The translations under genes were made by a program, and so were the position numbers. From Gammaproteobacteria bacterium (GTDB taxonomy: Bacteria; Pseudomonadota; Gammaproteobacteria; Eutrophobiales; Eutrophobiaceae): a stretch of DNA of 64,000 nt. Below are positions 56,118 to 64,000 of this stretch, one piece after another. Every line of letters begins with the position of its first letter. Position 1 is the first letter of the stretch. The notes under the pieces are model-generated. The model did no database searches and was not told the DNA's origin. It worked only from the letters and a program-made list of their open reading frames with translations. The stretch spans positions 1 to 64,000 of the forward strand of contig JAURNW010000009.1 of the NCBI GenBank assembly GCA_030829985.1. Direction: 5' to 3'.

Positions 56118-57779
56118 CTATGCAGTAAATTTGTTCAGTGCTCTCTCAGCATGCTCGTCGCCTTGATCAGCGGCACGACTGTACCATTTTTTCGCCTCAT
56201 CGAGATTTTGGTTAATGCCACGGCCTTTGGCATATATAACACCTAAGTTATATTGAGCTTTTGGGTGCCCCTGTTCGGCGGCTTTTCTAAACCAGTGAAA
56301 CGCTTCCGTGTCGTCACGTTTTACCCCATGGCCTTTACCATACATATAGGCCAGTTTCATTTGTGCTAAAGTATGCCCATTTATCGATGCTTTTTCATAC
56401 CATTCATGTGCTGCGTTTAAATCTTTCTCTATACCAATGCCTTTGTTTAAAATCTCAGCGACTTTATATTGTGCATTGGTATTTCCCTGTTTAGCCGCTT
56501 TTAAAAACCATAGGTAGGCGAGTTCATTGTCTTTATCTGTTCCAATACCTTTGCTATACATCATTCCCAAGGCACATTGTGAGCTTTCATCTCCCTCTTC
56601 AGCAGCTAATTGATACCACTTCAGGGCTTGATGATAGTTTTGTTTTACTCCCCTGCCTTTTGCATACATTAATGCGAGGTTGTACTGTGAATTGGTATGA
56701 TTGTTTTCGGCAGCTTCTCGAAACCATTTAATCGCTGTTATTTCATCTTTCTGAGTATGTATGCCTTTTGCATACATAAATGCCAGTTTTGATTTTGCAA
56801 CTGTATCGCCGGATTCTGCCGCCGCAATACATTCATCAATTACAGAATTATCATTATTGAAATTATTCCGACTGCTGTTGTCTCTGCGATCAAATGTCGC
56901 TGTCCATTCCGACATTGTTTGTGGTCTGTCTTGTTGGCGAAACTGTAGGGCGTAATCTATACCTTTCAAAAAATCTTCAGAGTAACCTTCACCTGCAATT
57001 TCAGTGATTGAAACATATGTATCACTATTAATTTGTGCAATCGCTGCGCTGCGATCTACCGCATCGGTGGGTGCAATACCACTAATGGCACGATACATTG
57101 TTGCTCCCATAGAATAGATGTCCGTCCACGCACCTTGTGTCTCTTCGCTAGTGTTATATTGCTCTATAGGTGCGTAACCACGCGAAAATATGCTGGTTAA
57201 AGATTGTTCTCCTTGACCTAGAGATGTCCTGGCTGAACCAAAATCAAGTAATACCGGATCACCGTCAACGCGCAGAAAAATATTGGCAGGTTTTATATCA
57301 CGATGGATGAAACCAGCAGCATGTACTACTTTCATGCCGTCGACGATAGGAAAGATGATTGTCTTAAGGTCTTGCTCACTTATCGTTTTCCGGCGATTCA
57401 ATATGTCCTGGAATGTTTCACCAAGTTCATATTCCATCACCATGTAGGCAGTGTTGTTGGCCTCGAAGACGTTTCGAACTTGTACAATGTTGGGGTGTTT
57501 AAATTGTCCCAGTGTACGTGCCTCATCCAAAAACCGTTCAAGACCCCAGTAGTATCTTTCGTGATGTTCATCAGAAACAGGAGAAACAGTGCCACTTTTC
57601 GTACGTATAGCAAGGTCGACAGGTAGATATTCTTTAATTGCGACTTCATGACCGAGATTAAGATCCTGGGCAAGATAAGTTATACCAAAACCACCTTGGC
57701 CCAATATGTCGCGGATCTCATACCAGTGTAGTTTTTTTCCGGTTTTGAGCGCGTTTAGATGTCGCGTTTTTTCACTCAT
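56118..57779 (-). CDS. Serine/threonine protein kinase with six Sel1-like repeats
   Basis: A protein of 553 residues. The kinase domain (about 20-290) has GQGGFGITY, VAIKEY, FIHRDIKPAN and LLDFGSAR, all intact. It is followed by a short Asn-rich linker and six 36-residue Sel1-like repeats (about 330-550), each with the pattern A-(Y/F)-L...G-x-G...A..W(F/Y)..AA..G. Sel1 repeats are scaffolds for partner proteins. No membrane helix is present. It faces phaC from the opposite strand; a functional link is not shown. The kinase is related to the tail-anchored kinase at 40782. Confidence 0.92.
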   Translation of the reverse strand: MSEKTRHLNALKTGKKLHWYEIRDILGQGGFGITYLAQDLNLGHEVAIKEYLPVDLAIRTKSGTVSPVSDEHHERYYWGLERFLDEARTLGQFKHPNIVQVRNVFEANNTAYMVMEYELGETFQDILNRRKTISEQDLKTIIFPIVDGMKVVHAAGFIHRDIKPANIFLRVDGDPVLLDFGSARTSLGQGEQSLTSIFSRGYAPIEQYNTSEETQGAWTDIYSMGATMYRAISGIAPTDAVDRSAAIAQINSDTYVSITEIAGEGYSEDFLKGIDYALQFRQQDRPQTMSEWTATFDRRDNSSRNNFNNDNSVIDECIAAAESGDTVAKSKLAFMYAKGIHTQKDEITAIKWFREAAENNHTNSQYNLALMYAKGRGVKQNYHQALKWYQLAAEEGDESSQCALGMMYSKGIGTDKDNELAYLWFLKAAKQGNTNAQYKVAEILNKGIGIEKDLNAAHEWYEKASINGHTLAQMKLAYMYGKGHGVKRDDTEAFHWFRKAAEQGHPKAQYNLGVIYAKGRGINQNLDEAKKWYSRAADQGDEHAERALNKFTA

Positions 57780-57890
57780 TTAGGCTAATATTCCTAACAA
57801 ATGATGCCATTTATGCTTATTCAAAATATAAAGGTTAGCACCTCAATGTAATAAATCACATTAAAAATGTCCGGTTAGTCCATTTAATCG

Positions 57891-58238
57891 CTATAAAATC
57901 AAGTATATATTGTTGTCGATTAATTTATTTTTGATTTGTTTTAATTTTTTTCCTAAACAAGGGCCGTGCACACAGAGTCCGTCATCAATCATAAATAACG
58001 CGCCATGCGTTGCGCACTGAATGAATTCATTATGACTATCGAGAAACTGGTGTGGTAACCAGTCAAGATTAACCCCTGTATGTGGACAGCGGTTGAGATA
58101 ACTAAACACTTTATCTTGATGATAAATAAGTAGGCATTGTAGAAGACGATTATTAATTGTAGTTTCCCAACCATAACAAGTTGATTTTATTAGTTCATCA
58201 ACTCCGCAGACCTGGTAAATTTCCTTATTTAAATTCAT
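57891..58238 (-). CDS. Rieske [2Fe-2S] domain protein
   Basis: A small protein of 115 residues. The Rieske cluster ligands are in NRCPHTGVNLDW (C-x-H) and QCATHGALF (C-x-x-H), with the GPCLGKKL segment after. It is a stand-alone ferredoxin-like Rieske protein, perhaps an electron carrier to an unknown partner. It is divergent from carA. Confidence 0.85.
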   Translation of the reverse strand: MNLNKEIYQVCGVDELIKSTCYGWETTINNRLLQCLLIYHQDKVFSYLNRCPHTGVNLDWLPHQFLDSHNEFIQCATHGALFMIDDGLCVHGPCLGKKLKQIKNKLIDNNIYLIL

Positions 58239-58281
58239 CTCAAATACGTTAACTGAATAGACACTTCATGTTGCATTACAG

Positions 58282-58333
58282 TATAATAATCACTCAATTC
58301 TACGGGAGTAGCCACACGGTTACTCCCTTTTTT
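58282..58333 (+). promoter_or_regulatory. carAB promoter and leader terminator (attenuator candidate)
   Basis: A TATAAT -10 element lies at 58282-58287 with a poor -35. Just downstream, GGGAGTAGCC pairs with GGTTACTCCC (one G-T wobble) around an ACAC loop at 58304-58327, followed by six T. It is an intrinsic terminator 23 bases before the carA start codon. No plus-strand gene lies between phaC and this site (the genes between are on the minus strand), so it can only act on the carAB transcript, which makes an attenuator likely. Confidence 0.65.
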
Positions 58334-58355
58334 ATGTGTCTTAGAGGTGTCGTTT

Positions 58356-59489
58356 TTGACGGATAATGCCCTGTTAGCGCTTGAAGATGGCTCATTGTTT
58401 TTCGGTACATCAATTGGTATCGACGGTGAATCCATTGGAGAAGTAGTTTTTAATACCGCGATCACCGGTTATCAGGAGATCCTGACTGATCCTTCCTATT
58501 ACAAACAAATTGTTACTCTGACTCATCCTCATATTGGAAATGTTGGCACAAACCCCGAAGATGAGGAATCAGATAATGTCTTTGTCAGTGGTTTAATAAT
58601 CCGCGATTTACCTCTCGCGATGAGTAATTGGCGCGCCAGTGAAACTTTGAGTGATTATCTCGTTAGACACAAAATAGTTGCCATCGCCGGTATAGATACG
58701 CGTCAACTTACCCGGCATTTGCGTAAAAATGGCGCGATGAAGGCTTGTATTGTGGCTGGTGATAATATTGATGCAGATCAATCAGTAGCAGCCGCTCAAT
58801 CATTTGCTGGTCTAGTTGGTATGGATTTAGCCAAGGAAGTCTCAACATCGTCTTCCTATCAGTGCGAGGAAGGAACATGGGATCTTAAAGATGGGCTGAC
58901 GCCAGCATCTGTTAAAAAAGAATATCGTGTCATTGCGTATGACTTCGGTGTGAAACGGAACATTCTTCGTATCCTGGTTGATTTGGGTTGTGATGTTAAG
59001 GTAGTACCTGCAGAAACACCTGCTTCTGAAGTATTGGCTGAGAAACCGGATGGTGTGTTTTTATCTAATGGGCCGGGCGATCCGGATCCTTGCGATTACG
59101 CCATCGATGCAATCAAGCTAATTATTGATGCTGGACTGCCGGTATTTGGTATCTGCCTGGGCCATCAACTACTTTCATTGGCCCTGGGTGCAAAAACCAC
59201 CAAAATGAAATTCGGTCATCATGGAGCGAACCATCCGGTGCAAGCATTGACTGGTGGACAAGTATTAATCACTAGTCAAAATCACGGTTTTGCAGTTGAT
59301 GAAAAAAGCTTGCCTGACTGTTTGGCTGCTACACACCTGTCATTGTTTGATGGTTCCCTGCAAGGTGTTCATCACAATGATAAACCAGTCTTTGGCTTTC
59401 AAGGACATCCGGAAGCGAGTCCAGGACCACATGACTTAAAGCCGCTGTTCAATCATTTCATAGATTTAATGCGAACACATAAAACGTAA
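58356..59489 (+). CDS. carA: Carbamoyl-phosphate synthase, small (glutaminase) subunit
   Basis: A glutamine amidotransferase subunit of 377 residues that supplies ammonia to CarB for arginine and pyrimidine synthesis. The catalytic cysteine is in [12 protein letters not shown]; the Cys-His-Glu set includes [12 protein letters not shown]. The N-terminal domain carries [16 protein letters not shown] start at the TTG at 58356 ([12 protein letters not shown]), 9 bases after GAGG; the upstream GTG at 58347 would sit inside that ribosome binding site. carB follows after six bases. Confidence 0.96.
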   Translation: MTDNALLALEDGSLFFGTSIGIDGESIGEVVFNTAITGYQEILTDPSYYKQIVTLTHPHIGNVGTNPEDEESDNVFVSGLIIRDLPLAMSNWRASETLSDYLVRHKIVAIAGIDTRQLTRHLRKNGAMKACIVAGDNIDADQSVAAAQSFAGLVGMDLAKEVSTSSSYQCEEGTWDLKDGLTPASVKKEYRVIAYDFGVKRNILRILVDLGCDVKVVPAETPASEVLAEKPDGVFLSNGPGDPDPCDYAIDAIKLIIDAGLPVFGICLGHQLLSLALGAKTTKMKFGHHGANHPVQALTGGQVLITSQNHGFAVDEKSLPDCLAATHLSLFDGSLQGVHHNDKPVFGFQGHPEASPGPHDLKPLFNHFIDLMRTHKT

Positions 59490-59495
59490 TCCCCC

Positions 59496-62400
59496 ATGCC
59501 TAAACGTACAGATATAAATAGCATACTTATCATTGGCGCAGGCCCGATCATTATTGGACAGGCCTGTGAATTTGATTATTCCGGCGCCCAGGCTTGCAAA
59601 GCATTACGTGAAGAAGGTTACCGCGTTATTCTGGTTAACTCTAATCCTGCAACCATAATGACCGACCCCGAGATGGCAGATGCCACCTATATAGAGCCGG
59701 TGCATTGGCAGACAGTTGCTCGCATTATAGAAAAAGAACGACCAGATGCGCTATTACCTACTATGGGTGGTCAAACCGCATTAAATTGTGCTTTAGATCT
59801 CGATAAGCATGGTGTGCTTGAAAAATTTGATGTTGAAATGATCGGTGCATCAAAAAGTGCGATCGACAAGGCTGAGGATCGTGAACAATTTCGAACTGCG
59901 ATGCAAAAGATTGGCTTGGGAATGGCGAAGTCTGAAATTGTTCATAACAAGGAAGAAGCCAGAGCAGCAATGGACATAATTGGATTTCCTGCAATTATTC
60001 GACCTTCCTTTACCTTGGGTGGTACAGGTGGAGGTATTGCTTATAATCGCGATGAGTTTATGGAAATTTGTGAACAGGGTGTCGAGGCTTCACCGACCAA
60101 CGAAGTTCAGGTTGATCAGTCTGTGTTAGGCTGGAAAGAATATGAAATGGAAGTTGTCCGCGATAGCAAAGACAACTGTATTATCATTTGTTCGATCGAA
60201 AACCTCGACCCGATGGGTGTGCATACCGGAGATTCGATCACTATTGCACCAGCGCAGACTTTGACCGATAAGGAATATCAGATCATGCGTGATGCCTCTA
60301 TAAAAGTATTACGTGAGATTGGTGTTGATACTGGCGGTTCGAATGTCCAATTCGCAGTCAATCCCGAAAATGGTGAATTGATCATAATAGAAATGAATCC
60401 AAGGGTGTCTCGTTCATCTGCATTGGCATCCAAGGCAACGGGTTTTCCTATAGCAAGGGTCGCGGCTAAATTAGCCGTAGGTTATACCCTGGATGAACTT
60501 GAAAATGAAATTACCGGTGGTGCTACGCCTGCCTCATTTGAACCTAGTATTGATTACATCGTTACCAAGATACCGCGTTTTACTTTTGAAAAATTCCCAC
60601 AAGCAGATGATCGCCTGACGACCCAAATGAAATCCGTTGGTGAAGTAATGGCTATGGGTAGGACTTTTCAGGAGTCATTGCAAAAAGCGATACGTGGTAT
60701 GGAAACCGGCGTGACCGGACTAAATGAAATAGCAGAACAATCATCTGAAAATGTACTCGAGCAAATTGAAAAAGAATTGCGCGTGCCGCGAGGAGATAGG
60801 CTTTGGTATGTTGCTGATGCTTTTCGAAACGGCTTGAGTGTTGATGATGTATTCAATATTTGCAGTATTGATCCCTGGTTCCTGGTGCAGATACAAGATC
60901 TTGTTCAAGAAGAAAACAGACTTAAAAAAGAAGGTGTTTCTTCTTTAACTGCAACCCGATTAAAACAGCTGAAGCGTAAAGGGTTTTCCGATGCGAGGTT
61001 AGCGGAATTAATCGGTCAGTCCGAGTCTGAAGTAAGACAGTTAAGAATAGACAATAATATCCGTCCAGTATTCAAGCGCGTCGATTCCTGTGCGGCTGAA
61101 TTCGAATCAGCTACAGCTTACATGTATTCAACTTACGATGTTGAATGTGAAGCTGCGCCGACGGATAGACAAAAGATTATGGTATTGGGTGGCGGGCCGA
61201 ATCGAATCGGACAAGGTATCGAGTTTGATTATTGTTGCGTTCAGGCGGCCTTTGCCATGCGCGAAGCGGGTTATGAAACCATCATGGTTAATTGTAATCC
61301 TGAGACAGTCTCTACTGATTACGATACGTCGGATCGACTTTACTTCGAACCGCTAACCTTAGAAAACGTATTGGATATTATCCATGTTGAAAAACCTTAT
61401 GGCGTGATCGTCCAATATGGTGGTCAAACACCATTAAAATTGGCGCGTGATCTTGAACAGGCTGGCGTACCAATCATAGGTACTACTCCGGATTCGATCG
61501 ACCTTGCTGAAGATCGGGAACGATTCCAGAAAATGCTGGAAGAGATTGGTTTGAAACAACCACCAAACCGAACAGTCAGGAATGTTGAACAGGCGGTTAC
61601 CTCTGCTGCAGAGATAGGTTATCCATTAGTTGTCAGACCTTCCTACGTCTTGGGTGGCAGAGCAATGGAGATCGTCTATAACGAGGAAGATCTAAGAAAT
61701 TACATGGATAAGGCGGTACAGGTATCTAACTCATCACCAGTATTACTCGATCGTTTTTTAAACGATGCAATTGAGGTTGATGTAGATGCTGTATCAGATG
61801 GTAAAGATGTGTGTATTGCCGGGATCATGGAACATATTGAGCAAGCAGGTGTACATTCGGGTGATTCGGCCTGTTCATTACCACCACATAGTTTAAGTGA
61901 TGACGTGCTGGACCAACTTGCGCAGCAGGTCGGTGCGATGGCGCGTGCCTTGAATGTTGTCGGTTTAATGAATACCCAGTTTGCAATACAAAATGATGAA
62001 ATTTATGTTCTTGAAGTTAACCCAAGAGCATCAAGAACAATTCCATTTGTTTCTAAAGCGACCGGAGTTCCTATTGCCAAGATCGCTGTGAATTGTATGG
62101 TCGGTAACAGTCTGGCCTCACAAGGTGTGACAGATGTGCCGGTACCGAACTATTATTGTGTTAAGGAATCGGTCTTTCCTTTTATCAAATTTCCCGGAGT
62201 TGATCCTTTGTTAGGTCCGGAAATGAAATCAACTGGCGAAGTTATGGGAGTTGGTAAGACATTTGGAGAAGCTTTTGCCAAAGGACAACTTGCCGCCGGT
62301 GAATCATTTCCCCGTTCGGGAAATGCTTTTATAAGTGTTAAAGAAATTGATAAAGACAAGGTTGTTATTGTAGCTCGGGAATTATTTGCATTGGGCTATC

Positions 62401-62717
62401 AACTGTATGCAACACATGGTACTTGCAAAGTTCTCACGAATGCCGGAATAAAATGTGAACGGGTTAATAAGGTAAGGGAAGGGCAACCGCATATTGTTGA
62501 TATGTTGAAAAATGAGACAATTGATCTGATTGTAAATACAACTGAAGATAAAAAAGCTATTGCTGATTCTTATTCAATCAGAAGGACAGCGCTGCAACAT
62601 AATGTTTTTTATACGACTACCATTGCTGGTGCGATGGCTACTGTAGAAGCATTGAAGCAAAGAGATAGTGTTGGTGTGAATAGCTTGCAAAATTTACATA
62701 AAGGGGTAATCGAATGA
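59496..62717 (+). CDS. carB: Carbamoyl-phosphate synthase, large subunit
   Basis: The large subunit, 1073 residues, with two homologous ATP-grasp halves (about 1-400 and 550-935), the oligomerisation domain between them and a C-terminal allosteric domain. Landmarks: [32 protein letters not shown], then [18 protein letters not shown] in the second half and [10 protein letters not shown] near the end. The TGA overlaps the greA ATG (ATGA). Together with carA it feeds pyrimidine and arginine pathways. Confidence 0.98.
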   Translation: MPKRTDINSILIIGAGPIIIGQACEFDYSGAQACKALREEGYRVILVNSNPATIMTDPEMADATYIEPVHWQTVARIIEKERPDALLPTMGGQTALNCALDLDKHGVLEKFDVEMIGASKSAIDKAEDREQFRTAMQKIGLGMAKSEIVHNKEEARAAMDIIGFPAIIRPSFTLGGTGGGIAYNRDEFMEICEQGVEASPTNEVQVDQSVLGWKEYEMEVVRDSKDNCIIICSIENLDPMGVHTGDSITIAPAQTLTDKEYQIMRDASIKVLREIGVDTGGSNVQFAVNPENGELIIIEMNPRVSRSSALASKATGFPIARVAAKLAVGYTLDELENEITGGATPASFEPSIDYIVTKIPRFTFEKFPQADDRLTTQMKSVGEVMAMGRTFQESLQKAIRGMETGVTGLNEIAEQSSENVLEQIEKELRVPRGDRLWYVADAFRNGLSVDDVFNICSIDPWFLVQIQDLVQEENRLKKEGVSSLTATRLKQLKRKGFSDARLAELIGQSESEVRQLRIDNNIRPVFKRVDSCAAEFESATAYMYSTYDVECEAAPTDRQKIMVLGGGPNRIGQGIEFDYCCVQAAFAMREAGYETIMVNCNPETVSTDYDTSDRLYFEPLTLENVLDIIHVEKPYGVIVQYGGQTPLKLARDLEQAGVPIIGTTPDSIDLAEDRERFQKMLEEIGLKQPPNRTVRNVEQAVTSAAEIGYPLVVRPSYVLGGRAMEIVYNEEDLRNYMDKAVQVSNSSPVLLDRFLNDAIEVDVDAVSDGKDVCIAGIMEHIEQAGVHSGDSACSLPPHSLSDDVLDQLAQQVGAMARALNVVGLMNTQFAIQNDEIYVLEVNPRASRTIPFVSKATGVPIAKIAVNCMVGNSLASQGVTDVPVPNYYCVKESVFPFIKFPGVDPLLGPEMKSTGEVMGVGKTFGEAFAKGQLAAGESFPRSGNAFISVKEIDKDKVVIVARELFALGYQLYATHGTCKVLTNAGIKCERVNKVREGQPHIVDMLKNETIDLIVNTTEDKKAIADSYSIRRTALQHNVFYTTTIAGAMATVEALKQRDSVGVNSLQNLHKGVIE

Positions 62718-63190
62718 GTCAAACACCAATGACAGTGAAGGGAGCGGAAAAATTAAAAGAAGAACTGCATAAACTCAAAACTGTAGATCGTCAAAGAATT
62801 ACCAAGGCAATAGCAGAGGCACGCGCGCATGGAGATTTAAGTGAAAATGCTGAATATCATGCCGCCCGAGAACAGCAAAGTTTTGCAGAAGGTCGCATTA
62901 ACGCGATTGAATCTGCATTGGCTGATGCACAAATTATTGATGTCACTACAATTGATGCAGAAGGTCGCGTCGTTTTTGGTGCAACTGTAAAGCTTTTAAA
63001 TATAGAAACTGATGTTGAAGTGATTTATCAGATTGTCGGTGAACAAGAAGCAGATATAAATGAAGGTTTAATCTCAATCACATCACCTATTGCCAGAGCG
63101 TTGATTGGTAAGCAAGTAGATGATGTTGTCGATGTTAATGCGCCAAGCGGGATCATTGAGTATGAAATCCTGGAAATTTCATATATTTAA
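62714..63190 (+). CDS. greA: Transcription elongation factor GreA
   Basis: A protein of 158 residues that rescues backtracked RNA polymerase by stimulating transcript cleavage. The coiled-coil N-terminal half ([37 protein letters not shown] with the acidic tip) and the FKBP-like C-terminal domain ([18 protein letters not shown]) are complete. Start codon overlaps carB, so it is coupled to it. Confidence 0.97.
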   Translation: MSQTPMTVKGAEKLKEELHKLKTVDRQRITKAIAEARAHGDLSENAEYHAAREQQSFAEGRINAIESALADAQIIDVTTIDAEGRVVFGATVKLLNIETDVEVIYQIVGEQEADINEGLISITSPIARALIGKQVDDVVDVNAPSGIIEYEILEISYI

Positions 63191-63245
63191 AAAGGTGCGA
63201 AGCTGAAGGTGAAAATGGATAAACATCGCAACCTTCAAGAATAAA

Positions 63246-63866
63246 ATGTCAAAAGGTTCAACAAGTAATGATTGGCTGCAACGCCAAAAAAAAGACCCTT
63301 ACGTCAAGCAGGCTCAACAGTCGCACTATAGGTCTCGTGCAATCTATAAACTTCAGGAAATAGATCAAAAAGATAAATTAATCAAACCAAATAGCTGTGT
63401 GGTCGATTTGGGGTCAGCACCAGGTAGTTGGTCGCAATATGCAAGTGAAAAGGTTAAGTCCAGAGGGCGGATTATTTCAGTTGATATATTGCCGATGGAA
63501 CCGATTGAACGGGTGCTATTTGTTCTGGGTGATTTTACTGACGAAACGGTTGAAAATGAATGTCTTGGACATATTGGTAAACAGGGTGCTGATCTTGTAA
63601 TTTCAGATATGGCCCCCAACTTAACGGGTATAAGAGTGACTGATCAGGCCAGGAGTATGGCAATGGCGGAATTGATATATGAATTTTGTCATCAAGCACT
63701 TAAGCCGGGCGGAGATTTGCTGATTAAATTATTCGAAGGTGCGGGCACCGAACAATACAGAAAATTATTGAAGGAACGATTTACCAGTATAATGACTCGA
63801 AAACCAGGTGCATCACGTGATGAGTCACGGGAATTTTATGTTTTAGCCCGTTCGTATAGGTTATAG
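63246..63866 (+). CDS. rlmE: 23S rRNA (uridine2552-2'-O)-methyltransferase
   Basis: RlmE/FtsJ, 206 residues, methylates U2552 in the A loop of 23S rRNA. Motifs: RSRAIYKLQEIDQK near the N-terminus, the SAM motif CVVDLGSAPGSWSQYA, VISDMAPNLTG and LIKLFEGAG with its catalytic lysine. Between greA and this gene lies only 55 bases; yhbY, present here in E. coli, is not. ftsH follows in the same direction. Confidence 0.97.
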   Translation: MSKGSTSNDWLQRQKKDPYVKQAQQSHYRSRAIYKLQEIDQKDKLIKPNSCVVDLGSAPGSWSQYASEKVKSRGRIISVDILPMEPIERVLFVLGDFTDETVENECLGHIGKQGADLVISDMAPNLTGIRVTDQARSMAMAELIYEFCHQALKPGGDLLIKLFEGAGTEQYRKLLKERFTSIMTRKPGASRDESREFYVLARSYRL

Positions 63867-63904
63867 TAAGACACAGAAATCATTAATTATTGAGGTTTAT
63901 TGAA

Positions 63905-64000
63905 TTGAACGATATGGCAAAAAATCTGGTCTTGTGGGTGGTTATCGCTCTGGTCCTGATGATGGTATTCAAGAATTTTGGCACTCCTGCAGTAACAGGA
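63905..64000 (+). CDS. ftsH: ATP-dependent zinc metalloprotease FtsH (N-terminal fragment)
   Basis: The frame runs off the right edge. It starts at a TTG at 63905, 9 bases after GAGG, giving MNDMAKNLVLWVVIALVLMM and then VFKNFGTPAVTG. This matches the first membrane helix of E. coli FtsH (MSDMAKN...). An ATG at 63914 is in frame but too far from the ribosome binding site. FtsH is the membrane AAA+ protease that controls LpxC and heat-shock factor levels. It is the expected partner of rlmE. Confidence 0.9.
   Translation, partial: MNDMAKNLVLWVVIALVLMMVFKNFGTPAVTG

Noticed and set aside
56118-56800. Tandem DNA repeats in the 3' part of the Sel1 kinase gene
   Set aside because: The 108-base period reflects the 36-residue protein repeats; copies differ widely at the DNA level and do not suggest recent expansion.
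63191-63245. Residual yhbY between greA and rlmE
   Set aside because: The 55-base gap has no open frame or similarity to the yhbY gene at 24671.

Overview
The window is a stretch of a gammaproteobacterial chromosome of fairly low G+C, by eye around 40%. The placement rests on gene orders that are classic for the class: lptD-surA-pdxA-rsmA, fabA-fabB, carA-carB-greA-rlmE-ftsH, ubiK beside glnK-amtB, and metG divergent from apbC. A class III polyhydroxyalkanoate (PHA) synthase (phaE-phaC), TRAP permeases, two-subunit RND efflux and a trifunctional CysG fit a free-living, possibly aquatic or sulfur-cycle lineage. I cannot name a genus. No tRNA, rRNA, CRISPR array or prophage was recognised.

Layout. 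At 1-400 the end of an IS3-like element truncates an allophanate hydrolase gene (atzF). At 0.4-6 kb is a nitrogen-acquisition block: ubiK, a TorF-type porin, and two tandem PII/ammonium-transporter pairs. The porin and the first glnK each have a sigma-54 promoter with two NtrC-like sites 30 bp apart. At 6.2-8.2 kb are a cyclic-nucleotide-binding/rhodanese fusion and aroE. At 8.3-10.1 kb is an orphan TRAP permease pair. At 10.4-15.9 kb is the outer-membrane biogenesis and RNA methylation operon lptD-surA-pdxA-rsmA. At 16-21 kb is an RND efflux operon ending in a short-chain dehydrogenase. At 21-23.1 kb two FkbM-like methyltransferases flank a decayed copy of that dehydrogenase.

At 23.4-24.5 kb is a MetX-like alpha/beta hydrolase, and at 24.7 kb yhbY. 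At 25-29.4 kb is a four-gene cassette: retropepsin-like protease, 7TM inactive transglutaminase, RimK-like ATP-grasp ligase and succinylglutamate desuccinylase-like deacylase. It is the best candidate here for a poorly described system. At 29.5-35.4 kb is housekeeping (RnfB-like, metG, apbC, dcd, cysG). At 35.4-38.9 kb are msrB with a CigR-like gene, a LexA repressor with an unusual operator candidate, and an MscS channel. At 38.9-45 kb are small unknowns, a tail-anchored protein kinase and a CPA1 antiporter. At 45-49.5 kb are fabB/fabA, ispG, an OmpA lipoprotein and a 52-residue YqaE/Pmp3 gene. At 50.5-56.1 kb is acetate activation and carbon storage (acs, ppa, phasin, phaE, phaC), convergent with a Sel1-repeat protein kinase. 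At 58.3-64 kb is carAB-greA-rlmE-ftsH, with an intrinsic terminator placed as an attenuator before carA.

How the genes fit together. The left end is wired for nitrogen limitation: porin entry, ammonium transport, PII sensing and a remnant of urea-derived allophanate breakdown. Acs makes acetyl-CoA, Ppa removes the pyrophosphate it releases, and PhaEC with phasin can store the carbon. Palindromes in front of acs, the phasin gene and phaE suggest coordinated control. Several short genes carry single-base frameshifts that are either real or sequence errors.
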